A stretch of DNA of 64,000 nucleotides, taken from positions 220,705 through 284,704 of the forward strand of contig NZ_ATVN01000003.1 in NCBI RefSeq assembly GCF_000420745.1. Direction: 5' to 3'. Below are positions 1 to 8,946 of this stretch, one piece after another. Source of the stretch: Pseudorhodobacter ferrugineus DSM 5888. GTDB taxonomy: Bacteria > Pseudomonadota > Alphaproteobacteria > Rhodobacterales > Rhodobacteraceae. The notes under the pieces were generated by a model. The model saw only the letters and a list, made by a program, of their open reading frames with translations, was not told the origin of the DNA and did not search any database. Position 1 is the stretch's first letter; each line of letters begins with the position of its first letter. The translations under genes and the position numbers were made by a program.

Positions 1-57
1 TCGCTGGACGAAACCTATGATGGGTTGCTCCGCGACGGGTTGTTCGTTTCAGCCTGA
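1..57 (+). CDS. 3' end of an unidentified protein (partial)
   Basis: Frame 1 is open from the window edge and ends at a TGA, giving the last 18 residues (SLDETYDGLLRDGLFVSA). This is too little to name a family. A palindromic repeat and a bidirectional terminator follow directly, which fits a real gene end facing the convergent gene on the other strand. Confidence 0.5.
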   Translation, partial: SLDETYDGLLRDGLFVSA

Positions 58-73
58 GTTGGTTTTTACCTAA

Positions 74-172
74 AGCGTTTCGACATAAACCTGAATCACA
101 TATCGCTGCCTGAAATCAGAGATTTCAACGCGTTATGTGATGCGTCGTGTTTCAAGTTAAAGTCGAAACGCT
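74..172. repeat. Imperfect palindromic intergenic repeat, copy 1
   Basis: The ends are inverted copies of each other: AGCGTTTCGAC at 74-84 and GTCGAAACGCT at 162-172. Further pairing continues inward, including TGAATCACATA against TATGTGATGC and a central TGAAATC/GATTTCA pair. The whole 99-bp unit can fold into one long hairpin. A diverged second copy lies at 11904-11998. It carries no ORF and sits between two convergent genes. Confidence 0.8.
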
Positions 173-177
173 CTAAC

Positions 178-211
178 CAAAAGGCCCGGCGCAGTGCCGG
201 GCCTTTTGCGT
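178..211. terminator. Bidirectional rho-independent terminator
   Basis: GGCCCGGC and GCCGGGCC flank a 5-nt loop (GCAGT). A T-run follows on the plus strand and a complementary A-run precedes the stem, so it works in both directions. It serves the partial gene on the left and the enolase-superfamily gene on the right. Confidence 0.85.
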
Positions 212-232
212 TTGTGCTGTACTCGGAATGGT

Positions 233-1348
233 TTAGGCCAGTGTGCTGACTTGATGTGTGCTGCGGGCCAGCCAGTCGGGGTTGATATCAACGCCCCAAC
301 CCGGGCCTTGGGGGATTTGGAGTTTACCATCCGTGACAGCAAAAGGATTGCCCAGAAACAGACCCTCTTGCCACGGATAGTAATCTTCGCCCTCGATCGA
401 GAATTCGAGGTATTTGCCCGCATTGGGAATGGCCCCCAAAAGGTGCATGGTGCAAATGGTGACAAGCGACAGGTTGGCGGAATGCGGCGTGCAAGGGATG
501 CCTGCGGCGTGGGCCATATCCGCCACCAAAAGGGTGCGCGACAGGCCGCCCATATACATTACATCGGGTTGCACGATATCGACGGCGCGCATGTCGATCA
601 TGCGTTTCCAAGTGGACAGGTCCCAGTCTTGTTCGCCGCCGGTGACGTCGATATCCAAGGCGGCCGTGACCTGCCGCGTTTGGTCAAGGTCCCAATAGGG
701 CGTGGGTTCTTCAAAGTGGCTGATGCCGTTGTCGGCGAGGAGATGGCCGACCGCGATGGCGCGTTTTGGGGAAAAGCCTGAATTGCCATCGACGAGCTTT
801 GCTATGGTATCGCCAAGGGCGTTTGATACGACGGGGATCACCTCTTCGGTCCGTCCCTGCCATTCGTCGATGTCGCGGCCACATTCGGCCCCGACCCGCC
901 ATTTGAAGGCGTCATAGCCGTAGGTATCGCGCAGTTTGACGAAACGGGCCGCCTCATCTTGCGGGGTGATGTCGCGTTTCATGGAACTGGCATAGGCGCG
1001 GATGGGGCGCGCAGTGCCGCCGAGAAGTTCGACCACCGGCTTTTGCGCGCGCCGCCCTTCCATATCCCACAAAGCGGTATCAAGGCCTGCATTGGCGCGG
1101 CAGCGGTAGGAGCCGGGGAATTTATGTTCCCGCTCCTCGATCCGTTGGATCAGGGGGAGGATGTCATCTGTGCCGTTGATATCGGCCCCCAGCGCCCAAG
1201 GGGCGATTTGGCGGTGCAGGATTTGGGCGGTGATATCGGCGTTATAGGTCGAGGTTTGGCCCCAGCCAATCGCGCCGTCTTGGGCCGTGAGTTTGGTGAA
1301 GCAGACGAATTCGTTCGAGAAGGTTTCGATTTGGGTGAGTTTGGGCAT
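233..1348 (-). CDS. Mandelate racemase/muconate lactonizing enzyme family protein
   Basis: A 371-residue enolase-superfamily enzyme: an N-terminal capping domain followed by a TIM barrel. Metal ligands D187, E213 and E239 (in VDGNSG, HFEEP and TGGEQ) and the catalytic dyad D262-H289 reproduce the exact spacings of mandelate racemase (26, 26, 23 and 27 residues). The barrel strand-2 motif reads K149-W-R151 where the archetype has KxK. Such enzymes abstract a proton alpha to a carboxylate, usually as sugar-acid dehydratases or racemases. I cannot assign the substrate. The start at 1348 is chosen because GGAG lies 9 nt upstream; an 18-residue longer frame lacks a comparable site. It is monocistronic and divergent from rpe. 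Confidence 0.88.
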   Translation of the reverse strand: MPKLTQIETFSNEFVCFTKLTAQDGAIGWGQTSTYNADITAQILHRQIAPWALGADINGTDDILPLIQRIEEREHKFPGSYRCRANAGLDTALWDMEGRRAQKPVVELLGGTARPIRAYASSMKRDITPQDEAARFVKLRDTYGYDAFKWRVGAECGRDIDEWQGRTEEVIPVVSNALGDTIAKLVDGNSGFSPKRAIAVGHLLADNGISHFEEPTPYWDLDQTRQVTAALDIDVTGGEQDWDLSTWKRMIDMRAVDIVQPDVMYMGGLSRTLLVADMAHAAGIPCTPHSANLSLVTICTMHLLGAIPNAGKYLEFSIEGEDYYPWQEGLFLGNPFAVTDGKLQIPQGPGWGVDINPDWLARSTHQVSTLA

Positions 1349-1410
1349 GGGACGCTCCGCTGGGTTTGGCGCGAGTTTGGGGGAGATTTGGGGATTGGGC
1401 AAGCGGTAGC

Positions 1411-1474
1411 GGGGGCGTTGCCCCCCTTCGCCTTGAGGCGAATTCCCCCCAGGATATTTGGATCAAAGAGAAAG
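1411..1474 (+). repeat. Composite intergenic repeat (GC hairpin plus GTATTT-AAGATGAA tail), full copy 1
   Basis: Three blocks follow one another: a GGGGGCG-TTG-CCCCCC stem, a small CGCCT-TGAGGCG hairpin, and a tail CCCCCCAGGATATTTGGATC ending in AAAGAGAAA. The same three blocks recur at 3691-3764 (inverted) and 7557-7620. This copy lies between the divergent starts of the enolase-superfamily gene and rpe, so unlike the others it is not simply a 3'-end structure. Confidence 0.65.
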
Positions 1475-1543
1475 CGGGGACTGGGCGCTTTACCTGATTG
1501 GGTGTTGCGCAGTAGAAGGGGCCTAATAGAGGAGTGCTGCCCC

Positions 1544-2233
1544 ATGACATTCGACCGCCAGATCAAGATTGCCCCGTCCATCCTTGCCGCTGATTTTGCC
1601 AATTTCGGGGCGGAATGCCGCGCGATAGAGGCGGAGGGCGCGGATTGGGTGCATGTCGATGTGATGGACGGGCATTTTGTGCCCAATATCACCTTTGGCC
1701 CAGCGACTTGTGCGGCCATCCGGCCCCATATCAAGGGTGTGATGGATGTGCATTTGATGATAGCCCCCGTCGACAGCTATATCGAGGCGTTTGCGGATGC
1801 GGGGGCCGATGTGATTTCGGCGCATCTGGAGGCGGGGCCGCATATTCACCGGACCTTGCAGGCCATTCGCGGGGCAGGGGCGAAGGCGGGGTTGGCGATC
1901 AATCCCGGTACGCCTGTGGAGGCTGTGGCGTATTTGTTGGATATGGTGGATTTGATTTGCGTGATGACGGTGAACCCTGGGTTTGGCGGGCAAAAATTTA
2001 TTCATTCCCAAGTGGATAAGGTCGCGCGGCTGCGGGCCATGATCGGGGATCGGCCTGTGCATATTGAGATTGACGGCGGGGTGACGGTGGAGACCGCGCC
2101 CTTGGTGGCGGCTGCGGGGGCGGATGTGTTGGTGGCGGGATCGGCTGTGTTCAAAGGGGGATCGGTTTCGAATACCGCACCTTATGGCGCCAATATTGCG
2201 GCCATTCGGGCGGCGGCTAAGGCTGCGCAATGA
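1544..2233 (+). CDS. rpe: Ribulose-phosphate 3-epimerase
   Basis: Interconverts ribulose 5-phosphate and xylulose 5-phosphate in the cytosolic pentose phosphate and Calvin pathways. The 229-residue length is normal for the family. Visible residues are S12 in APSILAADF, the metal/catalytic H37, D39 and H70 (VHVDVMDGHFVPN, MDVHLM), D177 in EIDGG, and the phosphate-binding GG loops. The frame is open upstream to 959, but the ATG at 1544 has GGAG 9 nt before it and matches the family N-terminus. Its TGA overlaps the ATG of gph by 4 bases, showing translational coupling. Confidence 0.96.
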   Translation: MTFDRQIKIAPSILAADFANFGAECRAIEAEGADWVHVDVMDGHFVPNITFGPATCAAIRPHIKGVMDVHLMIAPVDSYIEAFADAGADVISAHLEAGPHIHRTLQAIRGAGAKAGLAINPGTPVEAVAYLLDMVDLICVMTVNPGFGGQKFIHSQVDKVARLRAMIGDRPVHIEIDGGVTVETAPLVAAAGADVLVAGSAVFKGGSVSNTAPYGANIAAIRAAAKAAQ

Positions 2234-2886
2234 CGGCGGTTGTTTTTGATCTGGACGGGACGCTGATTGATAGCGCGCCCGATATTGCCGCCAATGCCAA
2301 TGCGGTTTTGGAAGAAATGGGCATGTCGCCGTTGCCAGAGGCGCAGCTGCGCGGGTTCATTGGCAAAGGGGTCGGGCATCTGATCGGGCAGGTCTTGGCG
2401 GCATCAGGGCAGGCGGCCGATGGGCCGTTTCATGCGCCGATGGTGCAGCGGTTCAACGCGCGCTATGATACAGCGTTTGAGAATACGGTGATTTACCCCA
2501 GTGTTGTGCCGGCGCTGGAGGCATTGATTGATGCGGGCTGTGTTTTGGGGATTTGCACAAACAAACCAATTGCGCCGACCCATGCGGTCCTGCGCCATTT
2601 GCGGTTGGACGGGTATTTCGGGGTGGTTTACGGCGGCGACAGTTTGTCCCAGCGCAAGCCTGACCCAGCACCTTTGCTGGCCGCCGCAAAGGATCTGGGT
2701 CACGCACAGGTGATCTATGTCGGCGATAGCGAGGTGGATGCCGAAACGGCGGCCAATGCCAAGGTGCCGTTCCTGATCTATACCGAAGGTTATCGCAAGA
2801 CGCCTGTGCATGACTTGCCGCATGATGCCGCATTCAATGATTTCAAACAGTTGTCGGGCTTGGTTGCCGCCCTGATGAAAGGCTAG
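2230..2886 (+). CDS. gph: Phosphoglycolate phosphatase (HAD family)
   Basis: Dephosphorylates 2-phosphoglycolate, a by-product of RuBisCO oxygenation and of DNA 3'-end repair. The 218-residue protein opens with the HAD motif DLDGT (nucleophile D7, acid D9), has a helical cap, motif II at ICTNKP, and the Mg-binding motif YVGDSEVDAETA near the C terminus. It is coupled to rpe by an ATGA overlap, a pairing widespread in proteobacteria. HAD substrate range is broad, so the name rests on context as well as sequence. Confidence 0.9.
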   Translation: MTAVVFDLDGTLIDSAPDIAANANAVLEEMGMSPLPEAQLRGFIGKGVGHLIGQVLAASGQAADGPFHAPMVQRFNARYDTAFENTVIYPSVVPALEALIDAGCVLGICTNKPIAPTHAVLRHLRLDGYFGVVYGGDSLSQRKPDPAPLLAAAKDLGHAQVIYVGDSEVDAETAANAKVPFLIYTEGYRKTPVHDLPHDAAFNDFKQLSGLVAALMKG

Positions 2887-2889
2887 ACT

Positions 2890-3684
2890 ATGACTGCATC
2901 TTACTGCTTTACCCATGCAATCACCCGCAAACCCGCTGTCAGCATCACCGCGGGGCTGCGCGCAGTTGATATAGGCACCCCTGATTTGGCCCGAATGCTT
3001 GCGCATCACGCTGACTACATCGCCGCGCTGCGCAGCACAGGGGCCGAGGTGGTGGAGCTAGAGGCGCTGGAGGCGTTTCCCGATTCGGTGTTCGTTGAAG
3101 ATACGGCGCTGTGCTTGCCGCAAGGGGCCGTGGTCATGCGCCCCGGTGCGCCCAGCCGCTTGGGCGAGGCGGCCAGAATGGCCCCGCATCTGCGCGCGCT
3201 TTACGCCGATGTGCCGCAGATTTCGGGGCCTGACAGCTTTATCGAAGGCGGCGATATTCTGACGACTGAAACCGAGATTTTGGTGGGCCGTTCTGCGCGG
3301 ACCAATGCAGCAGGCATAGTGGAATTGACGGCGCTCGTTAAGGACTGGGGCCACACGGTGCGTGAGGTCTTTACCCCTCCGGGCGTGCTGCATTTCAAAA
3401 CCGATTGCTCGCTTTTGGATGCAGAGACCATCTTGTCCACCAAACGCCTCGCGGCATCGGGCTGTTTTGACGGCTATAAGGTCATCTATACGGCCGAGGG
3501 GGAAGAAGCCTGCGCCAACACCATCCGCTTTAACGATCTGGTGATCATGCCGTCAGGCTTTGCCAAGACCCGTGACGCTTTGGACGCGGCAGGGTTTAAG
3601 GTGCTCGAAGTCGGCAACAGCGAATGCGCCAAGCTCGATGGCGGCATGTCTTGCCTTAGCTTGCGGTTCACACCGCGCGGCTGA
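2890..3684 (+). CDS. ddaH: Dimethylargininase (N(G),N(G)-dimethylarginine dimethylaminohydrolase)
   Basis: Hydrolyses methylated arginine to citrulline and a methylamine. The 264-residue protein has the guanidino-modifying fold: substrate-binding E70-D71 (FVEDTA), the EGGD turn at 119-122, catalytic H168 (VLHFKTD), and the nucleophile C255 in DGGMSCLSLRF near the C terminus. It starts 3 nt after the gph stop, so it is probably cotranscribed with rpe-gph. Arginine deiminase or amidinotransferase relatives are less likely because the length and C-terminal Cys context fit DDAH. Confidence 0.87.
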   Translation: MTASYCFTHAITRKPAVSITAGLRAVDIGTPDLARMLAHHADYIAALRSTGAEVVELEALEAFPDSVFVEDTALCLPQGAVVMRPGAPSRLGEAARMAPHLRALYADVPQISGPDSFIEGGDILTTETEILVGRSARTNAAGIVELTALVKDWGHTVREVFTPPGVLHFKTDCSLLDAETILSTKRLAASGCFDGYKVIYTAEGEEACANTIRFNDLVIMPSGFAKTRDALDAAGFKVLEVGNSECAKLDGGMSCLSLRFTPRG

Positions 3685-3690
3685 TTGCGT

Positions 3691-3764
3691 TCATCTTTGC
3701 AAAAATACTCCGGGGGGGACGCATTGCATCACAATGCGTTTGGGGGGGGGGCAGCGCCCCCCTT
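3691..3764 (-). repeat. Composite intergenic repeat, full copy 2 (inverted)
   Basis: Read on the minus strand it gives GGGGGGCGCTGCCCCCC, then a hairpin with arms CGCATTG/CAATGCG, then CCCCCCGGAGTATTTTTGCA and AAGATGAA. It lies between the convergent ends of ddaH and the next gene, where it could also act as a terminator. It includes a run of 10 G at 3742-3751. Confidence 0.7.
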
Positions 3765-3786
3765 CTTTCAGCCATCCCGACATGGA

Positions 3787-4224
3787 TCAGAACACCAAAT
3801 TCGTGGCACGCTCGGCCACAAATTCAGCTACGGTCCCATCTTCATAAATCACACGTAATGATACCGATTGCGCTGACCCTTTGGGGACAGTGATATACAT
3901 CGGATAGGTCTGATCACGGAACTTCGACTGGTTGGGCTGGCGCAAATCGCGGTTGCACGGCTCAAGCGGCAAGGCGGTGACGATGGGCGCGTCGTTCAGG
4001 CCGTAGTAAATTTCTTGCACGCCGCAGCGCCATGCAAGGATTGCGGTGAAATAGATCAGATCCTGATCGCCATTTTCGGTGAAAGAGACGATCTGATCCT
4101 TGATCTGTTGGTGGATATAGGCCGCCCCTTGCGGCGTCGTAAAATCACTTGGCGGGGCGGTTTGGGCAAAAAGGGGCAGCGACAGCGCCAGAAAGGTCAC
4201 GGCTGCGGTGGATTTGATCCTCAT
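3787..4224 (-). CDS. Conserved hypothetical exported protein
   Basis: A 145-residue protein with a clear signal peptide (MRIKSTAAVTFLALSLPLFA, cleavage near AQTA), so it is exported to the periplasm. Two cysteines (WRCGVQ, EPCNRD) could form a disulfide. The mature part is short and hydrophilic with no catalytic motif I recognise. The start at 4224 is preferred because GAGGA lies 7 nt upstream; an in-frame ATG 12 nt earlier has no such site. It is divergent from the next gene. Confidence 0.75.
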   Translation of the reverse strand: MRIKSTAAVTFLALSLPLFAQTAPPSDFTTPQGAAYIHQQIKDQIVSFTENGDQDLIYFTAILAWRCGVQEIYYGLNDAPIVTALPLEPCNRDLRQPNQSKFRDQTYPMYITVPKGSAQSVSLRVIYEDGTVAEFVAERATNLVF

Positions 4225-4312
4225 GTGTGTCCTCATGTTTTCAAATGGAATGGGTCGCCGTATAATGGTCGAAAAATAAGATCGGGCAGGAATAGGACGG
4301 GGCAGGACCAGC

Positions 4313-5314
4313 ATGACGCAAGCGAGTGTGAAAAACCAACAGTTTAACATTGTGGCCGTGGCGCAAGCGGGGCGTTTGCAATACGAGGCGGTTTTGCTCG
4401 CGGCCAGTTTGCGCGCAACCAACCCCGATTTCGCGGGGCGTTTGTTCATCGCGGTGCCGCAAAACGGGCCGTTGTGGAATGGCGACCCGATGATCTATGA
4501 CACCGGCATTCTGGGCCTGCTGGCCGATTTCGGGGCCGAGGTCGTGTCGTTCGAGACCAAGCTGTTCGGGTCGACCTATCCTTATGGCAATAAGATCGAA
4601 TGTTTGGCCGCCTTGCCGGATGAGCCGTTTTTGTTTGTGGATACCGACACCATTTTCACCGGACCGCTGGATACGGTGGGGTTCGATTTCATGCGCCCCT
4701 CGGCGTCGATGAAGCGCGAAGGCACATGGCCGGTGCTAGAGCTGTACGGGCCGGGGTATAACCAGATCTGGAAATCGCTTTACGACCGCTTTGGTTTGGA
4801 TTTCGAGACGAGCCTCGATACATCGCAGCCCGATGAATATTGGCAGCGGTATTTGTATTTCAACGCGGGGTGGTTCTTTTATCAAAGCCCCAAGGTGTTC
4901 GGGCAGCGCTTTGCCGAATATGCGCAGGTGATCCGTGATGACGCCCCGCGCGAATTGGTGTGCCAGCCGTTGAACCCTTGGCTGGACCAAGTGGCGCTGC
5001 CGTTGGCCATCCATTCGCTCGGCGGCGGGCGGCCGGGCCCGGAACTGGCGGGGTTGGACGGGGATGTGACCTGCCATTGGCGCACCCTGCCGCTGTTTTA
5101 TGCGCGCGAAAGTGATGCGGCGGTCGCGGTGCTAGAGCAGGTTTTGGCCCCGAACCAAGTGAAAAAGGTGTTAAAAGAGTATTTGCCATTCAAGAAGATG
5201 GTCTATCAAGGCAAGGGTGCCGAGGTGCGGGCGATGTTTGACCGCACTGATTTGCCGCGCAAAGAGCAGATGATCCGCAACCGGATCAAGCGCGAAGGGC
5301 TTTGGGTGCGCTAA
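4313..5314 (+). CDS. Putative glycosyltransferase-like protein with DxD motif
   Basis: A 333-residue soluble protein with no signal peptide or membrane segment. The segment FLFVDTDTIFTGPLD (around residues 103-117) is a DxD-type motif in the setting expected for GT-A fold, nucleotide-sugar-dependent transferases, and FNAGWFFYQSP resembles the FNAG motif of GT8-like enzymes. I infer a glycosyltransferase from these two motifs only; donor and acceptor are unknown. AGGA lies 5 nt before the ATG. No surface-polysaccharide genes are near it. Confidence 0.6.
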   Translation: MTQASVKNQQFNIVAVAQAGRLQYEAVLLAASLRATNPDFAGRLFIAVPQNGPLWNGDPMIYDTGILGLLADFGAEVVSFETKLFGSTYPYGNKIECLAALPDEPFLFVDTDTIFTGPLDTVGFDFMRPSASMKREGTWPVLELYGPGYNQIWKSLYDRFGLDFETSLDTSQPDEYWQRYLYFNAGWFFYQSPKVFGQRFAEYAQVIRDDAPRELVCQPLNPWLDQVALPLAIHSLGGGRPGPELAGLDGDVTCHWRTLPLFYARESDAAVAVLEQVLAPNQVKKVLKEYLPFKKMVYQGKGAEVRAMFDRTDLPRKEQMIRNRIKREGLWVR

Positions 5315-5580
5315 ACGCGCGTTGAACCCAAGGGTGTCTTACCGATCCCTGAGCTTGCGGACATGATCGGAAATCGCGGGCTGTGTTGGAAAAATCGCTT
5401 TCACGCTGCGGGAAAAGCCGCCACACATAGCAACGTAGGAAAAGACGCTGCGCTGGACATAGCGCCTAAGCGCAACCTTATATAGGGTGGTCTTATATGT
5501 ACATTAAAACTACCGATTTGTTTTATGGGCTGTAAGCGCGCTGAATAGGCTATAGGGCCGCGAGGGACCAAGGAAATTAT

Positions 5581-7242
5581 ATGCTGCCAGTTGCTTTTCT
5601 GATCCATCTTGCCGGTGCTGTGATGCTGTTGCTTTGGGCTGTGCGGATGGTGCGGACTGGCGTTGAACGCGCGCATGGCACGCGGCTGAAAGCGGCCTTG
5701 CGGGGCGCTAAGGGCGGTACGGTGCAGATGGCTGTGGTTGGCATGGTGCTGGCGGTGGTTTTGCAAAGTTCGACTGCGGTCGGGATATTGGCAGCCGGGT
5801 TTGTGACCAGTGGAATTTTGACGGTCAGCACCGGGATCGCGGCGCTGCTGGGGGCGGATCTGGGATCGGCGCTGGTGGTCAAAATTTTGTCGTTTGATCT
5901 GTCGGGGTTGATCCCGCTGCTGTTGTTGGTCGGTGCCACGATGTTTTTGAAATTTGAAGCGCGGTCGGTGCGGCAATCAGGACGGATTGTTCTGGGGATT
6001 GCGTTTATTTTATTGTCTTTGCAGATGGTTGGGCAAGCGACGGAACCATTGCGCGACTCTGCGCTGTTGCCGGGCTTGATGGGCTATTTGCGCGGCGATC
6101 CGTTGACGGCGTTCTTGGTGGCGGGGGCGATTGCCTGGGTTGTGCATTCGTCGGTGGCAACGGTTTTGCTGTTGGTGACGTTTGCCACGGGGGGGATGTT
6201 GCCGCTGGAGGTGGCCTTGCCGATGGTACTGGGGGCGAACCTTGGCGGCGGGATTGTTGCGGTGTGGTTGACGCGGGGGATGGAGTTGCAGGCGCGGCGT
6301 ATTCCGGTGGGTAACTTGATTTTTCGGGGTGTGGCGGCGCTGTTGGTGCTGACGCTGTTACAGGTGGTGGACCTGCCCATCCACTATTTGGGCGGCAGTG
6401 AGGCGGTGCAACTGGTGAACTTTCATCTGGCGTTCAATCTCGTTTTGGTTGTGGTGGCCTTGCCTTTTGTGCGCCCGATGGAACGTCTGGCCACGTTAAT
6501 CTTGCCCGATCTTGTGGTGGAGACTGCGGGTACCTTAGAGCCGGTGGCCAGCCTGTTGGACCGTGCGTCAGTCGGCAACCCGACTGTGGCGCTGGCCAGT
6601 GCAAAGCGCGAGTTGCTGCATATGGGCGAAACGGTGGCTGCGATGTACCGGCCCGTGATGGAATTAATGGACGGCGGTAATTTCGACAAGATCGGACGGG
6701 TGCGGGCGTTGGATATCCAAGTCAACCGCAAGCACAGGGATATCAAGCTGTTCATTGCCGAGGTGCAGCGCGGTAAGGTGAGCGAACGTGAGGCCAAGCT
6801 GGGCAAGGAGCTGACCGACTTTTCCATCAATCTGGAATATATAGGCGACATTATTGCCAAAAGCCTTTTGGCTTTGGCCGAGGTGCGGGCGCAGCGGGCT
6901 TTGCGATTTTCGCCGGAGGGCTGGGCCGAGATGTGTACGCTGCACGGGCGGGTCGAGGCGAATATGCAGCTGGCGTTGAATGTGCTGGTGTCGGGCGATG
7001 TGGAAAGCGCGCGGCAGTTGGTGAAAGAGAAGGAAACGATGCGCAAGCTGGAGCGCGACAGCCATGACCGCCATCTGGAACGGCTGCGCAACGCCCATGC
7101 CGATAGTATTGAGACATCGGATATTCATCTGGAAACCGTGAGGGCGTTCAAAGAGATCAATTCGTTGCTGGTGACGGTGGCCTATCCTATTTTGACGGAA
7201 AGCGGGCATTTGTTGGAAAGCCGCCTTGCGCAGCCGAGTTAA
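5581..7242 (+). CDS. Na/Pi cotransporter family protein with C-terminal PhoU-like domain
   Basis: A 553-residue inner-membrane protein. Residues 1-310 hold eight or so hydrophobic helices in two inverted repeats, each with the family's QSST-type signature (LQSSTAVGIL near 61 and VHSSVATVLLL near 188). Residues about 340-535 are helical and charged, resembling PhoU. The family couples phosphate movement to sodium; some members work mainly in phosphate export or sensing. It stands alone, with a 266-bp upstream gap that shows no recognisable Pho box. Confidence 0.88.
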   Translation: MLPVAFLIHLAGAVMLLLWAVRMVRTGVERAHGTRLKAALRGAKGGTVQMAVVGMVLAVVLQSSTAVGILAAGFVTSGILTVSTGIAALLGADLGSALVVKILSFDLSGLIPLLLLVGATMFLKFEARSVRQSGRIVLGIAFILLSLQMVGQATEPLRDSALLPGLMGYLRGDPLTAFLVAGAIAWVVHSSVATVLLLVTFATGGMLPLEVALPMVLGANLGGGIVAVWLTRGMELQARRIPVGNLIFRGVAALLVLTLLQVVDLPIHYLGGSEAVQLVNFHLAFNLVLVVVALPFVRPMERLATLILPDLVVETAGTLEPVASLLDRASVGNPTVALASAKRELLHMGETVAAMYRPVMELMDGGNFDKIGRVRALDIQVNRKHRDIKLFIAEVQRGKVSEREAKLGKELTDFSINLEYIGDIIAKSLLALAEVRAQRALRFSPEGWAEMCTLHGRVEANMQLALNVLVSGDVESARQLVKEKETMRKLERDSHDRHLERLRNAHADSIETSDIHLETVRAFKEINSLLVTVAYPILTESGHLLESRLAQPS

Positions 7243-7299
7243 CGATCGGCTGAAGGGATGGTTGGGTGCGAAGTAAGGATGCAGATTATATTTTAGGGC

Positions 7300-7509
7300 G
7301 TGGAAAGCCGGGGACATATCTGGTTCCGAAATGAAGCGTCTGCCCCTATGTTATTCTTGCAAAACGATGCGTTACCGGACCCTGCCAAGGGCGCGCCGTT
7401 GGTACTGCCCCCCGGCCTGTTTACGACGGCCTTGTCGGACGAGGAGGCGATGCTGGGCAGGTTTGTACCTTGGGGGGAAAGGTGTTTGATGCTGGCAAAT
7501 GGCGGGTAG
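7300..7509 (+). CDS. Doubtful small hypothetical protein
   Basis: A 69-codon frame, possibly starting instead at the inner ATG giving MLFLQNDALPDPAKG. Codon use is not unlike its neighbours and the sequence is not an obvious shadow, but there is no good ribosome-binding site and I recognise no family. It may be non-coding. Confidence 0.25.
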   Translation: MESRGHIWFRNEASAPMLFLQNDALPDPAKGAPLVLPPGLFTTALSDEEAMLGRFVPWGERCLMLANGG

Positions 7510-7556
7510 GGTTTGCGTGCGGCGGTCGGGGTTGGCGGGGGGAAGGGACAAAGGCA

Positions 7557-7620
7557 GAGGGCGCTGCCCCCTATGCGCCTTTGGGCGCATTCACCCCCGA
7601 GGTATTTTTGCCAAGATGAA
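7557..7620 (+). repeat. Composite intergenic repeat, full copy 3
   Basis: Blocks in order: GGGCGCTGCCCC, a hairpin GCGCCTTTGGGCGC, and CCCCCGA followed by GGTATTTTTGCCAAGATGAA. It is the cleanest of the copies and lies at the 3' end of dpaL (which reads from the other side). Confidence 0.75.
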
Positions 7621-7643
7621 TGGGCCTTGGATTGACCGCGTGG

Positions 7644-8834
7644 TTAGTCGGTCTGTTCCATGATGTCTGCGTAGATTGCGGGGTCGGTGATGCCTTCGGA
7701 GCCGATGACGAGGATGCGAGACGTTGGGCCGAGGTTCAAAGCGGTTCGGTGCGCGGGTTGGCGGGCGGCGGCGATGAGGGCGGCAAGGCCCGCGACTCCG
7801 CTTTCGCCGCCTTCGATCCTTGGGTCATGGCCCAAGGGGCGGGCGAGCAGGCGCATGGTGGGGCCGATGATGCTGTCGGGGATGGTCAGGTAATCGCGCC
7901 CCTCATCTGCCAAGATGTCCCATGCGAGTTCCGAAGGCTCACCGCAAGAGAGGCCTGCCATTATGGTTTCCGAGGCGATGTTAACGCTGGTCGCCGTGTT
8001 GGCCCGTGCGCTGGCCATAAGGCAAGGGGCAAGTGTGGGTTCGACCACCACCACGCGTGGCGCGCTGTCACCCCAATATTGGCGCAAATAGGCAGCAACG
8101 GCGGCGGCAAGCCCCCCAACCCCGCCTTGCAAGATCACATGGGTTGGGGCAGTGGTCATGGCACGGCACGCCTCATCCGCCATCAGGCCGTAGCCTGCCA
8201 TCACATCCAAGGGTGGTTGGCGGTAGCCTGGCCAAGAGGTATCGGCGACCATGAACCAGCCGTTTGCATCGGCATCCGCGCGGGCGCGGGCGACCGAGGC
8301 GTCATAATTGCCCGCAACGCGGATCACATCTGCCCCGAAATCGCGTATGATCTGGGCGCGGCCTTCGGACACTTCGGCGTGGATGTAGATTTTGCACGCT
8401 GCCCCAAAGCGCTGGCAGCCCCATGCGAGCGAGCGGCCGTGATTGCCATCGGTGGCGGAGCATAAGGTCACAGTGCTGGCATCATGAGCGAGGGAGCCGC
8501 TGCTGATTGTATCCAACCAGATGGGCCGACCGAGCCTTTTCGAAAGTTCGGTTTGCAGCACGCGCAGGCCCGCATAGGCGGCCCCAAGTGCCTTGAAGCT
8601 GCCGATGCCAAAGCGCGGGCCTTCGTGTTTATACAAGATCTCGCCCAGCGACAGGGTTTGGGCGAGGGCGGGCAGGCTGTGCAGCGGAGTTGGGGCATAG
8701 CCTTGCCAGCCGGAAATCTCGGCTATGGCGCGGGTGAAATCATCGGGGGTCAGGATGGTCCATGCGCCGTGGCCGCCGTGAGCTGTGGCTACGAAGTGAT
8801 CGAGAGCGGCGGCGTCAAAGCGGGAAAATTGCAT
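7644..8834 (-). CDS. dpaL: Diaminopropionate ammonia-lyase
   Basis: A fold-type II PLP enzyme that converts 2,3-diaminopropionate to pyruvate and two ammonia. The 396 residues are the normal length. The PLP lysine is in GIGSFKALG (around residue 79), the substrate loop is TDGNHGRS, the phosphate-binding glycine loop is QGGVGGLAAAV, and the C terminus has the family's GSEGITDP motif. It is transcribed divergently from pxpBCA with about 110 bp between, so the two units may share control. Confidence 0.92.
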   Translation of the reverse strand: MQFSRFDAAALDHFVATAHGGHGAWTILTPDDFTRAIAEISGWQGYAPTPLHSLPALAQTLSLGEILYKHEGPRFGIGSFKALGAAYAGLRVLQTELSKRLGRPIWLDTISSGSLAHDASTVTLCSATDGNHGRSLAWGCQRFGAACKIYIHAEVSEGRAQIIRDFGADVIRVAGNYDASVARARADADANGWFMVADTSWPGYRQPPLDVMAGYGLMADEACRAMTTAPTHVILQGGVGGLAAAVAAYLRQYWGDSAPRVVVVEPTLAPCLMASARANTATSVNIASETIMAGLSCGEPSELAWDILADEGRDYLTIPDSIIGPTMRLLARPLGHDPRIEGGESGVAGLAALIAAARQPAHRTALNLGPTSRILVIGSEGITDPAIYADIMEQTD

Positions 8835-8946
8835 GGCGTGGGCTTTCTGTTCGGCGGGGTCGTGTGGGATGAAGGTGCCTTTAGATTGGCGGTATCGGCG
8901 TATTTCACCGCTTGCACCTGCGCAGTCTACGCGGCACCATTCGAGG

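Larger units (their letters stand above)
7243..7643. other. Intergenic stretch with one doubtful small ORF and a repeat
   Basis: Between the convergent Na/Pi transporter and dpaL. It holds the small ORF at 7300-7509, then G-rich sequence and a full copy of the composite repeat at 7557-7620. No RNA gene was recognised. Confidence 0.5.

Noticed and set aside
959..1543. N-terminal extension of rpe (about 195 codons)
   Set aside because: It overlaps the divergent enolase-superfamily gene; the ATG at 1544 has a proper ribosome-binding site and the family N-terminus.
3721..3739. CGCATTG/CAATGCG hairpin as a separate operator
   Set aside because: It is the variable middle hairpin of the composite repeat, present with other sequence in the other full copies.
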